A stretch of DNA of 64,000 bases from Geitlerinema sp. PCC 7407 (GCF_000317045.1 NC_019703.1:3666934-3730933); one strand, 5' to 3'. Counted from the stretch's first letter, positions 25,861 to 34,856 are shown. The notes: generated by a model from the sequence alone, not told the origin. Numbers and translations: made by a program.

Positions 25861-26568
25861 CTAGGCGGAGGAGGCAACCAGCCAAAATAAACCATCCACC
25901 AGGATGGTACCCAAAATTGTGCCGCTGAATACCAGCCAGTGGGGCTGGTCTGACTTGAGGGGAACCAAACCCAAAATGAGTAACAAAGATGCCAAGGCCA
26001 AAGCCCAGCCAGCCCCCCAAGGGGTTCTCATGTGGGCGATCGCGTCTTGAAACACCGAAATCGCCAGCTCCGGCTCCACGTGCATGAGGCGACGCCAATG
26101 GGGCAGCAGATGGGTGACGTAGAAATAGGAATCGGTGATAGCGGTGCCCAGCAAAGACCCCAAGTAGAAACAGTTTCCTACAAGCCCTCGCCCGCGAAAC
26201 AGTCCCCAGAGGGCCAGGGGCAAAATGAGCGCCTCGACCGGCAAGTGCAAAAGCGGCTCCCAGCGCAGCCAGCCCCAGTAGAGTGACCCCGTCAGCCAGC
26301 TCCAGGTGAAGCCCAGCAGCAGATCGCCCCAGAAACGGCTGTGGGTCCGAGACATCAAAACGAGGCCTAGCCCCAGCCAGCCCACGGTGACTGCCAGACT
26401 CAGCCAAGGCAGCAAACGAACCAAAGGCGCCTGCACAAAGACCGGCACTGAAACCAAAAAGATCGCAGCGATAACCGGGACGCTGCGCTGTCGCACCCCT
26501 GTCCACCACCGGGAAACCGTGGTGAGAGCGGCGGGGGGCGAGTTGCTAGACGGTGAGTAGAACGTCAA
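25861..26568 (-). CDS. DUF3120 multi-pass membrane protein
   Basis: The 235-residue protein has about six hydrophobic helices (for example SVPVIAAIFLVSVPVFVQAP, LLPWLSLAVTVGWLGLGLVL, WALALASLLLILGLVPL). Conserved phrases are LLGFTWSWLTGSLYWGWLRW and GNCFYLGSLLGTAITDSYFY. It fits the cyanobacterial/chloroplast DUF3120 family, which has no assigned role. The frame starts at TTG; a GTG at 26496 is an alternative and would still keep all helices. It diverges from uppP. Confidence 0.8.
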   Translation of the reverse strand: MTFYSPSSNSPPAALTTVSRWWTGVRQRSVPVIAAIFLVSVPVFVQAPLVRLLPWLSLAVTVGWLGLGLVLMSRTHSRFWGDLLLGFTWSWLTGSLYWGWLRWEPLLHLPVEALILPLALWGLFRGRGLVGNCFYLGSLLGTAITDSYFYVTHLLPHWRRLMHVEPELAISVFQDAIAHMRTPWGAGWALALASLLLILGLVPLKSDQPHWLVFSGTILGTILVDGLFWLVASSA

Positions 26569-26938
26569 AGTACGGTTAACAATTATTTACTTATTTTTCA
26601 TCAAGATAACATAGCCTTATCCCCCCTGGGGGGATGAGCTTATTGTAGCGATTTTTCTTCTAGACGCCGACTGTTTTGGGAAAGAAGGACCAAAGTCGAG
26701 GACAACGGCGGCAGGCTTTCAGGTTGTGATCGGGTTAAGGAAAATTGTTACAAGACCGATTACTGTATAGCAGAGACAGTTTTGTGGCTTTCCGCCGGTT
26801 TTTCTAAGGGGTTTCAGGTTTTCACGTTTGTCTGCCATGGCACCGCGAGTCGTTTTGTGCGTCTGCACGAGTGTCCTGGATTTGAGCTAGCCGGCTTTAT
26901 TGCACCAGAGCGCTGTTTACACCCATCATCAGAACCCT
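26569..26938. other. Divergent spacer of DUF3120 and uppP genes with a GC palindrome
   Basis: This AT-rich spacer contains one sharp GC-rich perfect inverted repeat at 26619-26635 (ATCCCCCC-T-GGGGGGAT). It probably holds both promoters. No credible gene is visible. Confidence 0.6.
26619..26635. repeat. 17-bp perfect inverted repeat
   Basis: ATCCCCCC and GGGGGGAT flank a single T in an otherwise AT-rich divergent promoter region. There is no following T tract on either strand, so a simple terminator is unlikely. An operator is possible. Confidence 0.6.
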
Positions 26939-27901
26939 ATGCTTGACTTTTTCAGTTCCTGGACCCCTGACTTACTCGGTTTTTGGCCTGTTTTGCATAC
27001 CCCCGGGGGAGGATGGCTGGCGATCGCCGATCCCGCAGAGGGAGCCGCAGCGATCGGCTCTCCGGCCGTGACCATTTTTCAGGCAATCATTTTGGGCATC
27101 GTGCAGGGGCTAACGGAGTTCTTGCCGATCAGCAGCACTGCTCACCTCAAGGTGGTGCCGGTGATGCTGGGCTGGGGAGATCCGGGGGTTGCTTTTACAG
27201 CGGTCATTCAGCTTGGCAGCATCGGGGCTGTGCTGTGGTACTTCTGGCAGGACCTGACCCAGCTGGTGAAGGGGACGGCGACGGCGATCGCCGCGCGGGA
27301 CTATGAGGCCCAGGAGTTTCGCCTCAGCTTGGGTATCCTCATCGGCTCTCTGCCCATCATTTTTTTGGGGCTGTGCGTCAAATTCTTGGTTGCTGAGTTT
27401 TATGACACGGTGCTGCGCAGTACGCTGGCGATCGCGATCGTGTCCATTGTGATGGCCCTCTTGCTGGGTCTGGCAGAGCGCCTCAGCCACCACAAGCGCA
27501 GTTTTAATGACCTGACGACGCAGGACGGCATTTTGATGGGCCTGGCTCAGGCCATGGCGCTGATACCGGGGGTCTCTCGCTCTGGCTCGACCCTGACGGC
27601 GGGTCTCTTTTTGGGACTCGATCGCGCCACTGCGGCCCGCTTTTCTTTCTTGCTTGGCATTCCGGCGATTACCATTGCAGGCTTGACGGAGTTGCCGGGG
27701 CTGCTGACCACTGATCTTAGCCAGGGCGGCCTTCTTCCCCTGATTGCCGGGGTTTTGTCGGCGGCTTTCTTTTCCTACGCTTCGATCGCGTGGCTACTGC
27801 GCTATCTACAAACCCAAAATGCCTGGGTTTTCGTGTGGTATCGGCTCGGGTTTGGCGCTTTCTTGCTGGCGGCGATCGCCGGTAAAGCCCTTCCCCTTTG
27901 A
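26939..27901 (+). CDS. uppP: Undecaprenyl-diphosphatase UppP (BacA)
   Basis: The ATG at 26939 (MLDFFSSWTPDLLG) was chosen; the frame is open to a TTG at 26900. The 320-residue membrane protein shows both family signatures: the (E/Q)-rich region GIVQGLTEFLPISSTAHLKV (about 73-92) and MALIPGVSRSGSTLTAGLFL (about 205-224). About eight hydrophobic helices are present. The enzyme dephosphorylates undecaprenyl diphosphate to recycle the lipid carrier of peptidoglycan and polysaccharide synthesis, and confers bacitracin tolerance when abundant. The N-terminal extension of about 55 residues before the first conserved helix is longer than in E. coli. Confidence 0.93.
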   Translation: MLDFFSSWTPDLLGFWPVLHTPGGGWLAIADPAEGAAAIGSPAVTIFQAIILGIVQGLTEFLPISSTAHLKVVPVMLGWGDPGVAFTAVIQLGSIGAVLWYFWQDLTQLVKGTATAIAARDYEAQEFRLSLGILIGSLPIIFLGLCVKFLVAEFYDTVLRSTLAIAIVSIVMALLLGLAERLSHHKRSFNDLTTQDGILMGLAQAMALIPGVSRSGSTLTAGLFLGLDRATAARFSFLLGIPAITIAGLTELPGLLTTDLSQGGLLPLIAGVLSAAFFSYASIAWLLRYLQTQNAWVFVWYRLGFGAFLLAAIAGKALPL

Positions 27902-27928
27902 GCCGCCCTGCTAATTTGACGTTTGCTT

Positions 27929-27972
27929 GAATCTTTTTAATTGAGTCTTTTCGGATTCAATTAAAAAGATTC
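27929..27972. repeat. AT-rich 16-bp perfect inverted repeat between uppP and the DUF512 gene
   Basis: GAATCTTTTTAATTGA (27929-27944) and its exact complement (27957-27972) flank a 12-base loop. It begins 28 bases after the uppP stop. It would form a long hairpin, but T residues lie inside the stem rather than after it, so it is not a standard terminator. A role in uppP mRNA 3'-end formation is likely. Confidence 0.75.
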
Positions 27973-28088
27973 GCATCGACCCCTTTCACGGACGCCGGCC
28001 CCACGCGCAGATGCCACAATGGCTATGGACCTTTGGGTGCGTGCCCAGGTTCGGCTGTCCTTTTTCGTCGGTGCTTCCCGCGACCGCT

Positions 28089-29459
28089 ATGAGCGAGCTT
28101 TCGATTCAACCCGCCCGTATTACCGGAGTCTTGCCAGGGTCTATTGCCGAGGAAATTGGCTTTGAAGCGGGCGATCGCCTGGTCAGCATCAACGACCAGC
28201 GGCCCCGCGACCTGATCGACTACCAGTTTCTCTGCGCCGACGAGTTTCTCACCCTCGAAGTCCTCGACGCCCAGGGCAAAACCCACACCGTCGAAATTGA
28301 AAAAGACTACGACGAAGACCTCGGGCTCGAATTCGAAACCGCCCTTTTTGACGGCCTGATTCAGTGCACCAACCGCTGCCCCTTCTGCTTCATCGACCAG
28401 CAGCCGCCGGGCAAGCGCGAAACGCTTTACTTGCGCGACGATGACTACCGGCTGAGCTTCTTGTATGGCAGCTATCTGACCCTGACCAATCTAACCGCGC
28501 GCGAATGGCAGCGCATCGAGCAGATGCGCCTGTCGCCGCTGTACGTCTCGGTCCATGCCACGGAGCCTGAGGTGCGCACCCGCCTGCTCAAAAATCCTCG
28601 CGCAGGCCAGATTTTGGATCAGCTTCAGTGGTTTCAGGAGCGGGACTTGCAGATCCATGCGCAAGTCGTGGTTTGTCCCGGCATCAATGACGGCGAGCAC
28701 CTAGACCGCACCCTGCGGGATCTTGCCAGCTTTCATCAGGGCGAGATGCCAGCTGTTGCTTCGGTGGCCGTGGTCCCCGTGGGGCTGACGCGCTTTCGGC
28801 CCGAGGAAGACGAGCTGATTCCGGTGACACCAGCCAAGGCCCAGGAGGTCATTGACCAAGTCCAGGCCCTCCAGCAAGAGCTGAAGCAGAAAAACGGCAC
28901 CCACGTGGTTTGGCTGGCCGATGAATGGTTTTTGATTGCAGGACGAGACTTGCCCCTAGAGTCTCACTATGAGGACTATCCGCAGATTGACAATGGGGTT
29001 GGCTCGATTCGTCAGTTTTTGCGACAGTTTGAGGAGGCGGCGCAGGATTTACCCGCGGCGATCGCCCCACCACGCCGCTGGACTTGGGTGGTTGGCAATG
29101 CAGTCGAGCGCGCCTTCGAGCCCATCGTGCAGCGCCTAAACCAAATCGAGGGTCTGCAATTTCAGATGGTGGCGCTCAACAGTCACTACTGGGGTCAAAG
29201 CATTACGGTAACAGGACTGTTGACCGGGCAAGATTTGGCCGCAGGCCTACAGCAACGGGACCTGGGCGACGGGGTCTTGCTGCCCTCGCTGATGCTCAAG
29301 CATGGCGACCAGCGATTCCTAGATGACATGACCGTTGGCGAACTCGCAGCCCAGCTCCAAGCCCCGGTTTTGCCAGTAAGCGGCATTGAGGGACTAATTG
29401 ATGCCTGCCTCAAGCCGCTGTCTAGCGCAACAACGGAGTCTTCTGTCGTCATGTCCTAG
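28089..29459 (+). CDS. DUF512 radical-SAM-like iron-sulfur protein (cyanobacterial PDZ type)
   Basis: The start was set at the ATG at 28089 (MSELSIQPARITGVLPGSIA), where the conserved family sequence begins; the frame is open 26 codons further. An N-terminal PDZ-like region (about 1-60) has GSIAEEIGFEAGDRLVSIN. A cysteine cluster CTNRCPFCFIDQQPPGKRET (about 90-109) has CxxxCxFC spacing, as in radical-SAM iron-sulfur sites. The DUF512 domain follows (VLLPSLMLKHGDQRFLDDMT). The family is described as a putative Fe-S cyanobacterial oxidoreductase, and its substrate is unknown. Length (456 residues) fits. Confidence 0.88.
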   Translation: MSELSIQPARITGVLPGSIAEEIGFEAGDRLVSINDQRPRDLIDYQFLCADEFLTLEVLDAQGKTHTVEIEKDYDEDLGLEFETALFDGLIQCTNRCPFCFIDQQPPGKRETLYLRDDDYRLSFLYGSYLTLTNLTAREWQRIEQMRLSPLYVSVHATEPEVRTRLLKNPRAGQILDQLQWFQERDLQIHAQVVVCPGINDGEHLDRTLRDLASFHQGEMPAVASVAVVPVGLTRFRPEEDELIPVTPAKAQEVIDQVQALQQELKQKNGTHVVWLADEWFLIAGRDLPLESHYEDYPQIDNGVGSIRQFLRQFEEAAQDLPAAIAPPRRWTWVVGNAVERAFEPIVQRLNQIEGLQFQMVALNSHYWGQSITVTGLLTGQDLAAGLQQRDLGDGVLLPSLMLKHGDQRFLDDMTVGELAAQLQAPVLPVSGIEGLIDACLKPLSSATTESSVVMS

Positions 29460-29471
29460 TCCAAAGATCCG

Positions 29472-29672
29472 CTATGCCTGTTTACGGGCAGCCGAGAGGC
29501 GAACGACGGTAAGGGACTGGGAGGGACGATTGCGCTCTCGGGAGGGGTCAATGCGCACCACCGTATAGGTCTTGGCCGTGGAGTCCTCGAAAGTGTCTCC
29601 GATACTCAAGGTGCGGTTGCTGTTCATCGTCCCCAAAAAGCGACGGTGGAGATCCATGAGTAAATATTCCAT
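29472..29672 (-). CDS. Small hypothetical protein (66 residues)
   Basis: The ATG at 29672 (MEYLLMDLHRRFLGTMNSNR) has an AAGG ribosome-binding site 6 bases upstream and was preferred to a longer frame opening at 29846. The upstream part of that frame (QPGSLKRIGLKETGAFSGSL) is low-complexity and not family-like. The short protein ends SLTVVRLSAARKQA and has a beta-rich middle (SIGDTFEDSTAKTYTVVRID). I do not recognise its family. It converges on the DUF512 gene with 12 bases between stops. Confidence 0.65.
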   Translation of the reverse strand: MEYLLMDLHRRFLGTMNSNRTLSIGDTFEDSTAKTYTVVRIDPSRERNRPSQSLTVVRLSAARKQA

Positions 29673-30695
29673 AGAAGCCTTATCTCTCAAGATTGAACGT
29701 TCGTTTTCAGGCCGAGGCGGGCTTCTCAGCGATTTGAGGAGCACCAGGGAACCACTGAACGCTCCGGTCTCCTTAAGACCAATGCGTTTCAGACTGCCTG
29801 GCTGAGGGAGCACAAACTGCCACACACCGGCATTTTCCTGATTCATCTGCGCCTTGGTTCAAAAGACTCAGCTTGCAGATGAGCAGGAAGGCCGGCGTCG
29901 ATCACGACACGAATGGCCGTGATGCTGTGCCTAGCTCTCAGAATGCATTTTGAAGCGGTATTTCAAGCCTGATGTGGTTTGGGGAGAGAGGGGCTTGTCA
30001 ACGATTGCTCGGATCGCTGTGCTAATGCTTCTGATGGCACGCCAGCCTCAACAAAGCCATCCCTCGTGACTTACAACAAGATTCAACTTAGCTCAAAAGC
30101 GTTGAAAAGCATCTGTCCCCAGATACCTTTACCTTATATCACCCAAAATTTCTTAGCAGGCAAAGGTTGCGAAATTCAAAGGATATCTTGCGAATCTTGA
30201 GCAAGCTGTAATCTTTCATCATCTTGGCGATCGCAGCAGGGAGCGTCAGAACCTACAGTTTTGGGAGCCTGTCTGGCGAAGAAGCGAAATTCTGGGGTCT
30301 AATCCGATCAGGGGAAGCTATTGCGTCTGCAAGCTTGGTAAGCTGTTGCCCGATTTCCCATGAAGCTCTCGATGGCAGCAGGCGATCGCGCGCCGGTAGA
30401 TGGGTGCTCTCTAGCGAGGAAGCGCCACCTTTTTGGCGATCACCTCGCAAAGCACTCAGAGCCGCCCAAGGCTATTTCCTGATTTGCCAAGCCTCTGGAC
30501 AAACAGTATTCTGCTTACAGCAATTTTTGCGGTTCTGTAACATTGAATGTTTTTTGTCATGTTCATGGGCAGAAAACCTCGAACATTTAACCGGAATTTG
30601 CCCCCGCGAAGATTGCGAGATGGCGGCTTGCTTGCCCCGAGCATTTCTGGGACCCCTAAACCTTCTGAACTCTCACCAGACTGAACCAATCACCT
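29673..30695. other. 1-kb spacer without a convincing gene
   Basis: This is the longest gene-poor stretch of the window, AT-richer in its first half. A frame of 178 codons (30224-30760) overlaps the tolC start, contains scattered Cys and no family features, and was rejected. A short hairpin CGCCA/TGGCG with a T-rich loop lies at about 30423-30438. The right end should hold the tolC promoter. A non-coding RNA cannot be excluded by eye. Confidence 0.5.
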
Positions 30696-32483
30696 ATGCG
30701 AACCTTTCGTCACCTGATGACTGTGGGGATGGGCGCAGCGATCGCCCTCAGTACGGTTAAGCCAGGCGCCTCTCAGGAGATTTTGCCACCGGCCCAACGC
30801 CAGAACCCTTCGCCCCCCCAAAGCGAGGTTCAGCCTGAGACTGCCAAAACATCGACGCCGGCAGCCAGCTCGACGAATCGTTCTGCTAAGCCTGCGATCG
30901 CCCAAACCGCCGAACCCGAAAATTCGCAGGACCTGCCGCCCCTCGCCCCCAACCCAGAGACACCCGGCCGCACGCCGCCCGCGCAAACCCCTCCCACGCC
31001 AGCGGATGATGCACCGGTTCCCAGTACTCCACCTCCGGCCGTACCCGAGGGCACCACAGACAGCACGCCCCCCGAGCAGCCGCAAACGCCACCACCCACC
31101 GCCCAGCCCAGTGCGCCTCAGGCCGGCCCCAGCTATCCCGAAGCCCTCGAGGCCAACCCCAATCCGCTCCAGTTCCCGACCGAAGCAGATGAAGTCCGCA
31201 TCGTCGGGACCCAACCTATTACCCTCGAAGAAGCCCTCGAGCTGTCTCGGCGCAACAATCGCCCCTTGCAGGCAGCGCGCCTAGAGCTCGAGCGATCGCG
31301 CGCCGTCGTGGAGGAAGCAAAGGCCGCCGAGAAACCCAACGTCAACCTGCAAGCAGGGCTCACCAACCAAGAATCGGCCAGCCCCAATCGCGGCTTTGAC
31401 GCCAGCGGCGGCGCCCAGACATCCCTCAGCAGCGGCGTCGAGCTCAGCTACGACGTCTACACCTCCGGCCGCCGCGCCGCCACCATTCGGGCCAGCGAGC
31501 GCCAGCTGCGCCGCCAAGAGCTCGAAGTAGAGCGCATCGAGGAGCAGCTGCGCTTTGACGTCACAGACGCCTACTACGACTTGCAGGAAGCCGATGAGCA
31601 GGTGCGCATCGCCGAATCAGCCGTGCGTAACGCTGAGCGGACGCTAGATGATGCTCGGCTTTTGGAGCGGGCGGGCGTCCGGACGCGCTTTGATGTGCTC
31701 CAGGCCCAGGTGCAGCTCGCGAACGAGCAGCAAAACCTGACCCAGGCCCGCAGCCGCCAGCGCATCTCTCGCCGCACGCTGGCTCAGATTCTCAGCTTGC
31801 CTCAGCAGGTCAATATCGCCGCCCAAGACCCGGTGCAGATCGCCGGTCTGTGGGAAATTTCCCTCGAAGAGAGCATCATTCAGGCTTACAAAAACCGGGC
31901 AGAGCTCGAGCAGCGCCTGGTCGATCGGGAAGTGAACGACGCCCAGCGGGAGGCAGCCCTGGCCGCCGTGCGCCCCCAGGTGAGCGTGTTCGCCCGCTAC
32001 AACGTGCTGGACATCTTTGATGATGGGGCCGGGATCGACGACGGCTACGCTCTGGGCGCTCAGCTCAACTGGAACCTCTACGATGGCGGCGCTTCGCGCG
32101 CTCGGGCGCGTCAGCAAGAGATCGGTAAGGAAATTGCGGAGCTCGATTTTGCCGATCAGCGCAATCAAGTGCGCCTGCAAGTCGAGCAGTCCTATTTTGA
32201 TTTGCAGTCCAACTTTGAAAATATCCAGACCGCTTCGGTAGCCCTAGAGCAGGCGCGGGAGTCTCTGCGCCTCGCGCGTTTGCGGTTCCAGGCCGGGGTC
32301 GGCACCCAGACTGAGGTGATCGACGCGGAAACGGAGCTGACGCGGGCCGAAGGAAACCGGGTTCAGGCTATCTTGGGCTACAACCGAGCTCTGGCGTCGC
32401 TCCAGCGATCGATTAGCAATTTGCCGCCCGAAATTTCGCAGGTGGGTCTGGGAGCAGGGACTCCTGGTAGCTCGCTGCGCTGA
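30696..32483 (+). CDS. TolC-family outer-membrane efflux/secretion protein
   Basis: The 595-residue protein has a signal peptide (about 1-26), then an exceptional proline-rich linker (about 30-150; PPAQTPPTPADDAPVPSTPP). Two TolC repeats follow, each of long helices and beta strands: ITLEEALELSRRNNRPLQAA (about 175-194) and YALGAQLNWNLYDGGASRAR (about 449-468). Such proteins form trimeric channels across the outer membrane and periplasm and couple to ABC or RND pumps, as HgdD does in Nostoc. The adjacent genes encode no pump subunit, so its partner lies elsewhere. The long linker may span the thick cyanobacterial peptidoglycan. Confidence 0.92.
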   Translation: MRTFRHLMTVGMGAAIALSTVKPGASQEILPPAQRQNPSPPQSEVQPETAKTSTPAASSTNRSAKPAIAQTAEPENSQDLPPLAPNPETPGRTPPAQTPPTPADDAPVPSTPPPAVPEGTTDSTPPEQPQTPPPTAQPSAPQAGPSYPEALEANPNPLQFPTEADEVRIVGTQPITLEEALELSRRNNRPLQAARLELERSRAVVEEAKAAEKPNVNLQAGLTNQESASPNRGFDASGGAQTSLSSGVELSYDVYTSGRRAATIRASERQLRRQELEVERIEEQLRFDVTDAYYDLQEADEQVRIAESAVRNAERTLDDARLLERAGVRTRFDVLQAQVQLANEQQNLTQARSRQRISRRTLAQILSLPQQVNIAAQDPVQIAGLWEISLEESIIQAYKNRAELEQRLVDREVNDAQREAALAAVRPQVSVFARYNVLDIFDDGAGIDDGYALGAQLNWNLYDGGASRARARQQEIGKEIAELDFADQRNQVRLQVEQSYFDLQSNFENIQTASVALEQARESLRLARLRFQAGVGTQTEVIDAETELTRAEGNRVQAILGYNRALASLQRSISNLPPEISQVGLGAGTPGSSLR

Positions 32484-32555
32484 GGCCTAGCCCAGGCTGC
32501 TAGACGTCTTTGCTTAGGCGGCTTCATCGACAATCGAGCAGTAATCAAGCAGTAC

Positions 32556-32585
32556 AAAAGGGGGGACGATCGTCCCCCCTTTTTT
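32556..32585. terminator. Bidirectional terminator between tolC and the 115-residue gene
   Basis: AAAAGGGGGGACGA (32556-32569) is followed directly by its exact complement (32570-32583), so each strand has a GC stem followed by at least four T residues. It serves the convergent genes on both sides. Confidence 0.9.
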
Positions 32586-32599
32586 GCAATTGGGCTGTT

Positions 32600-32947
32600 T
32601 TAAGAAGACACGTTGGGGGATTCGTCAGGCGATCGCGCAGTTTGGGCAAACACTTGCTCGGAGTTCATCAGGCGATCGAGCACTTGGTCCGCGTCGATCA
32701 ATCGCTTGAGCACAACCTGGCCAATGGTGCTGTGAGGGGGAATCTGCGCAGACGCCGTGGGAGTCACTTCTACCATGATCACTGCGTCTTCTACCGAGTA
32801 GAGCCAGAGGCGATCGCCATTATCGACAATCCCCAGCGTCAGCTGCTGAATATCTGGCTTGCGACGCCAGGCGATCTCATTCCACAAACCACCAAACTCC
32901 CACACCCGCCCGATTGTCCAGCCTTCTGAGAGGAAAAAGTACTTCAC
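32600..32947 (-). CDS. Conserved-looking hypothetical protein (115 residues)
   Basis: The frame starts at GTG (MKYFFLSEGWTIGRVWEFGG). The sequence LWNEIAWRRKPDIQQLTLGI, then GDRLWLYSVEDAVIMVEV, looks like a compact beta-rich soluble domain that I associate with cyanobacterial hypothetical proteins. The C-terminal part (about 75-115) is polar and probably disordered. No catalytic motif is visible. It converges on tolC with a shared terminator. Confidence 0.75.
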   Translation of the reverse strand: MKYFFLSEGWTIGRVWEFGGLWNEIAWRRKPDIQQLTLGIVDNGDRLWLYSVEDAVIMVEVTPTASAQIPPHSTIGQVVLKRLIDADQVLDRLMNSEQVFAQTARSPDESPNVSS

Positions 32948-33376
32948 AAGTCTTTGAGTGAATAGGGCTTGCTGGCATTATGCCTTGAAGCTGCCCGAAT
33001 CCAAGCATTTTCCCTGGAGAGAATTCAGGGTTGCCTGGAAGTCTAAGCCTCTCTGGGAGAGACTTTGGAGGATTAGGCGCCTTGGCAGTGCTCCGGAAGT
33101 TTTGGCGAGGGCGCTGTACACTGCAAACAAGGCAGGCGTTCTGTGGTCGGTCGGGCGATCGCCCCTTTTTCAATGCAGGGCCGTCCCCAAAATCGAATGA
33201 GTGCTCTTGCGATGGGAGTAAAAAAAAGCACCCAGTGCGGAGCATTTTTTGACCAGCAACGTCCTTTAACTATTAGCCGATCGCTGCCCCGAGGCTGAGC
33301 GCGCCGACAGCGCTCCCGATCACGGGTGCAGCCCCTCGTAAGACACTTCCAGGTTGACATTCCCAACTAGAGATTC
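32948..33376. other. Divergent spacer without a convincing gene
   Basis: The spacer separates the 115-residue gene from the TPR-protein gene and holds both promoters. A TTGACA hexamer at 33353-33358 lies close to the right-hand start codon but has no matched -10 box. Frames on both strands lack family features. Confidence 0.5.
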
Positions 33377-34315
33377 ATGCGAATACTACTCAGCAGACTG
33401 ATCATTGGTCTTGGGCTCGGGCTTGGGCTGAGTACAATGCCCGCCCACGGTCAGGCGATCGCTCCTCGCCAAGTCAACGCCCTTGTGGAGGCGCTGCGGC
33501 AGGCCGCTCCCCAGCCCCTCCGCAACGATGATGAGCTCTACAGCGCTTGGCAGGTTAAGGGTGACAACATCGCGCGCTGGGCCAAATTCTGTCAACAGCC
33601 CGCCATCACGCCCGCCGAATTCGATCGCAACGCCGAGAAAGCCCGCACCATCGTGAGCTGCATCGTCAAAGATGCCCTCGAGGACGAGTATGAAGCCAGC
33701 GGCAACGATGAGGCGATCGCCGTGCGGCGCGTTGCTGCCTGGTGGATGACCGGCGACCCAACCCAGTACGCCCAGGGCGACACTGCCACCTACACCCAGC
33801 AGGTTCTGCGCTTTTATCAGGGGGCTCGGCCCAGCCAAAGCGCGGCGCAGCCCGCCACTCCTCCGGCGCGCCCCGCTCAGGCTACCCCTCCAGCACGCCC
33901 CGCTCAGGCCGCCGCTCCCGCTTCCCAAGGCCGCACCCTCTACGATCGCTACATGCAGGCCGGCTACAAAGCGACCCAGGAGCGGGACTACGCCACCGCC
34001 GCCGTGTACTTCAAGCGGGCCCTCGACGAGCGGCCCCGGGACTCCTACGCGACGAGCGCCCTGCAAAACGTCGAGAAATACCAAAGCCAGCCGCCAGAAG
34101 CCGCCAGCGAAGAGTCGACTGAAGACAATGGCAGCGCTCCGTCTTTGCTAGATGGAGCCCTAGACTCAGAACCCTCTGAGCCAGCGGCCGAGCCGGACGA
34201 GCCCGCAGAAGAGCCCGCCCAGGAAAACTCCTCCTCAGCCGCACCCGCGGAAAGCTCCTCGACGAGCGATCGCGCCTTTGTCGTGCCGACCCAAAGCGAT
34301 CGCAAGACCCCATAA
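33377..34315 (+). CDS. Secreted TPR-containing protein of unknown function
   Basis: The 312-residue precursor has a signal peptide (about 1-25, LIIGLGLGLGLSTMPAHGQA). An N-terminal helical domain (about 28-155) contains DELYSAWQVKGDNIARWAKF and two cysteines. A Pro/Ala linker with the near-perfect repeat TPPARPAQ (about 161-180) follows. One or two TPR units (about 188-235, AGYKATQERDYATAAVYFKR) come next, then an acidic Ser/Glu/Pro-rich tail of about 75 residues. It should be periplasmic and act as a protein-protein scaffold. It lies 42 bp ahead of another secreted protein on the same strand, probably in one operon. Confidence 0.8.
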   Translation: MRILLSRLIIGLGLGLGLSTMPAHGQAIAPRQVNALVEALRQAAPQPLRNDDELYSAWQVKGDNIARWAKFCQQPAITPAEFDRNAEKARTIVSCIVKDALEDEYEASGNDEAIAVRRVAAWWMTGDPTQYAQGDTATYTQQVLRFYQGARPSQSAAQPATPPARPAQATPPARPAQAAAPASQGRTLYDRYMQAGYKATQERDYATAAVYFKRALDERPRDSYATSALQNVEKYQSQPPEAASEESTEDNGSAPSLLDGALDSEPSEPAAEPDEPAEEPAQENSSSAAPAESSSTSDRAFVVPTQSDRKTP

Positions 34316-34357
34316 ATTCGTTGTCGTTCCTGACTTGACTCCCTGAATTAGACCTCT

Positions 34358-34807
34358 ATGAATAAGCTCTTGACCCTCACCGTTCTGGGCTGCGTGCTGT
34401 CGGCAGCCCCCGCCGCGATCGCCGCTGAGTGGCGCGAAATCACCCGCAATGACGTCGGCGATCGCTTCATGATCGACACCAGTTCCCTCGATCGCCGGGG
34501 CAGCAGCGTCTGGTTCTGGGAATATCGCGACTTTCCCCAGCCCAACAACGCCTTCCTCGAAGAAACCGTCGACCAGCCCGTCCACGGAGCCGTCATCTAT
34601 CGCTCCGTCGACTGCACCAGCGGCATCCAGCGCCTCCGCCGGATCATCGCCTACAACAAAGACAAAAAAGTCATCGAGCGCTTTAACTACGACGACAAAG
34701 GCCCCCTCAGCAAGCCCAACGCTGGCAGCAGCGCCGCCACTCTAACCCAGTTTGCCTGCAACAACGCCCCCTCAAACGCTCCAGCTTCCTCCAGCTCAGC
34801 GCCCTAA
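34358..34807 (+). CDS. Secreted protein resembling surface-adhesin protein E
   Basis: The 149-residue precursor has a signal peptide (MNKLLTLTVLGCVLSAAPAA / IAAEW). The mature domain has the pattern W-x-x-I-x-x-x-D ... MIDTSSLDRRGSSVWFWEYR, a later VDCTSGIQRLRRIIAYNKD, and a final Cys before a Ser/Ala-rich tail. This pattern resembles the small domain called surface-adhesin protein E; the two Cys may pair. The function in cyanobacteria is unknown. It follows the TPR-protein gene by 42 bp and ends at a strong terminator. Confidence 0.75.
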   Translation: MNKLLTLTVLGCVLSAAPAAIAAEWREITRNDVGDRFMIDTSSLDRRGSSVWFWEYRDFPQPNNAFLEETVDQPVHGAVIYRSVDCTSGIQRLRRIIAYNKDKKVIERFNYDDKGPLSKPNAGSSAATLTQFACNNAPSNAPASSSSAP

Positions 34808-34826
34808 CACCCCCCATCAGTCCCCC

Positions 34827-34856
34827 AAACGACAGTTCCCTCAACTGTCGTTTTTT
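34827..34856 (+). terminator. Rho-independent terminator of the secreted-protein operon
   Basis: AAACGACAGTT (34827-34837) and AACTGTCGTTT (34843-34853) form a perfect 11-bp stem with a 5-base loop. The T tract runs to 34856. Confidence 0.92.

Noticed and set aside
30224-30760. 178-codon open frame ahead of tolC
   Set aside because: It overlaps the tolC signal-peptide region, has an odd cysteine scatter and no family likeness or clear ribosome-binding site.
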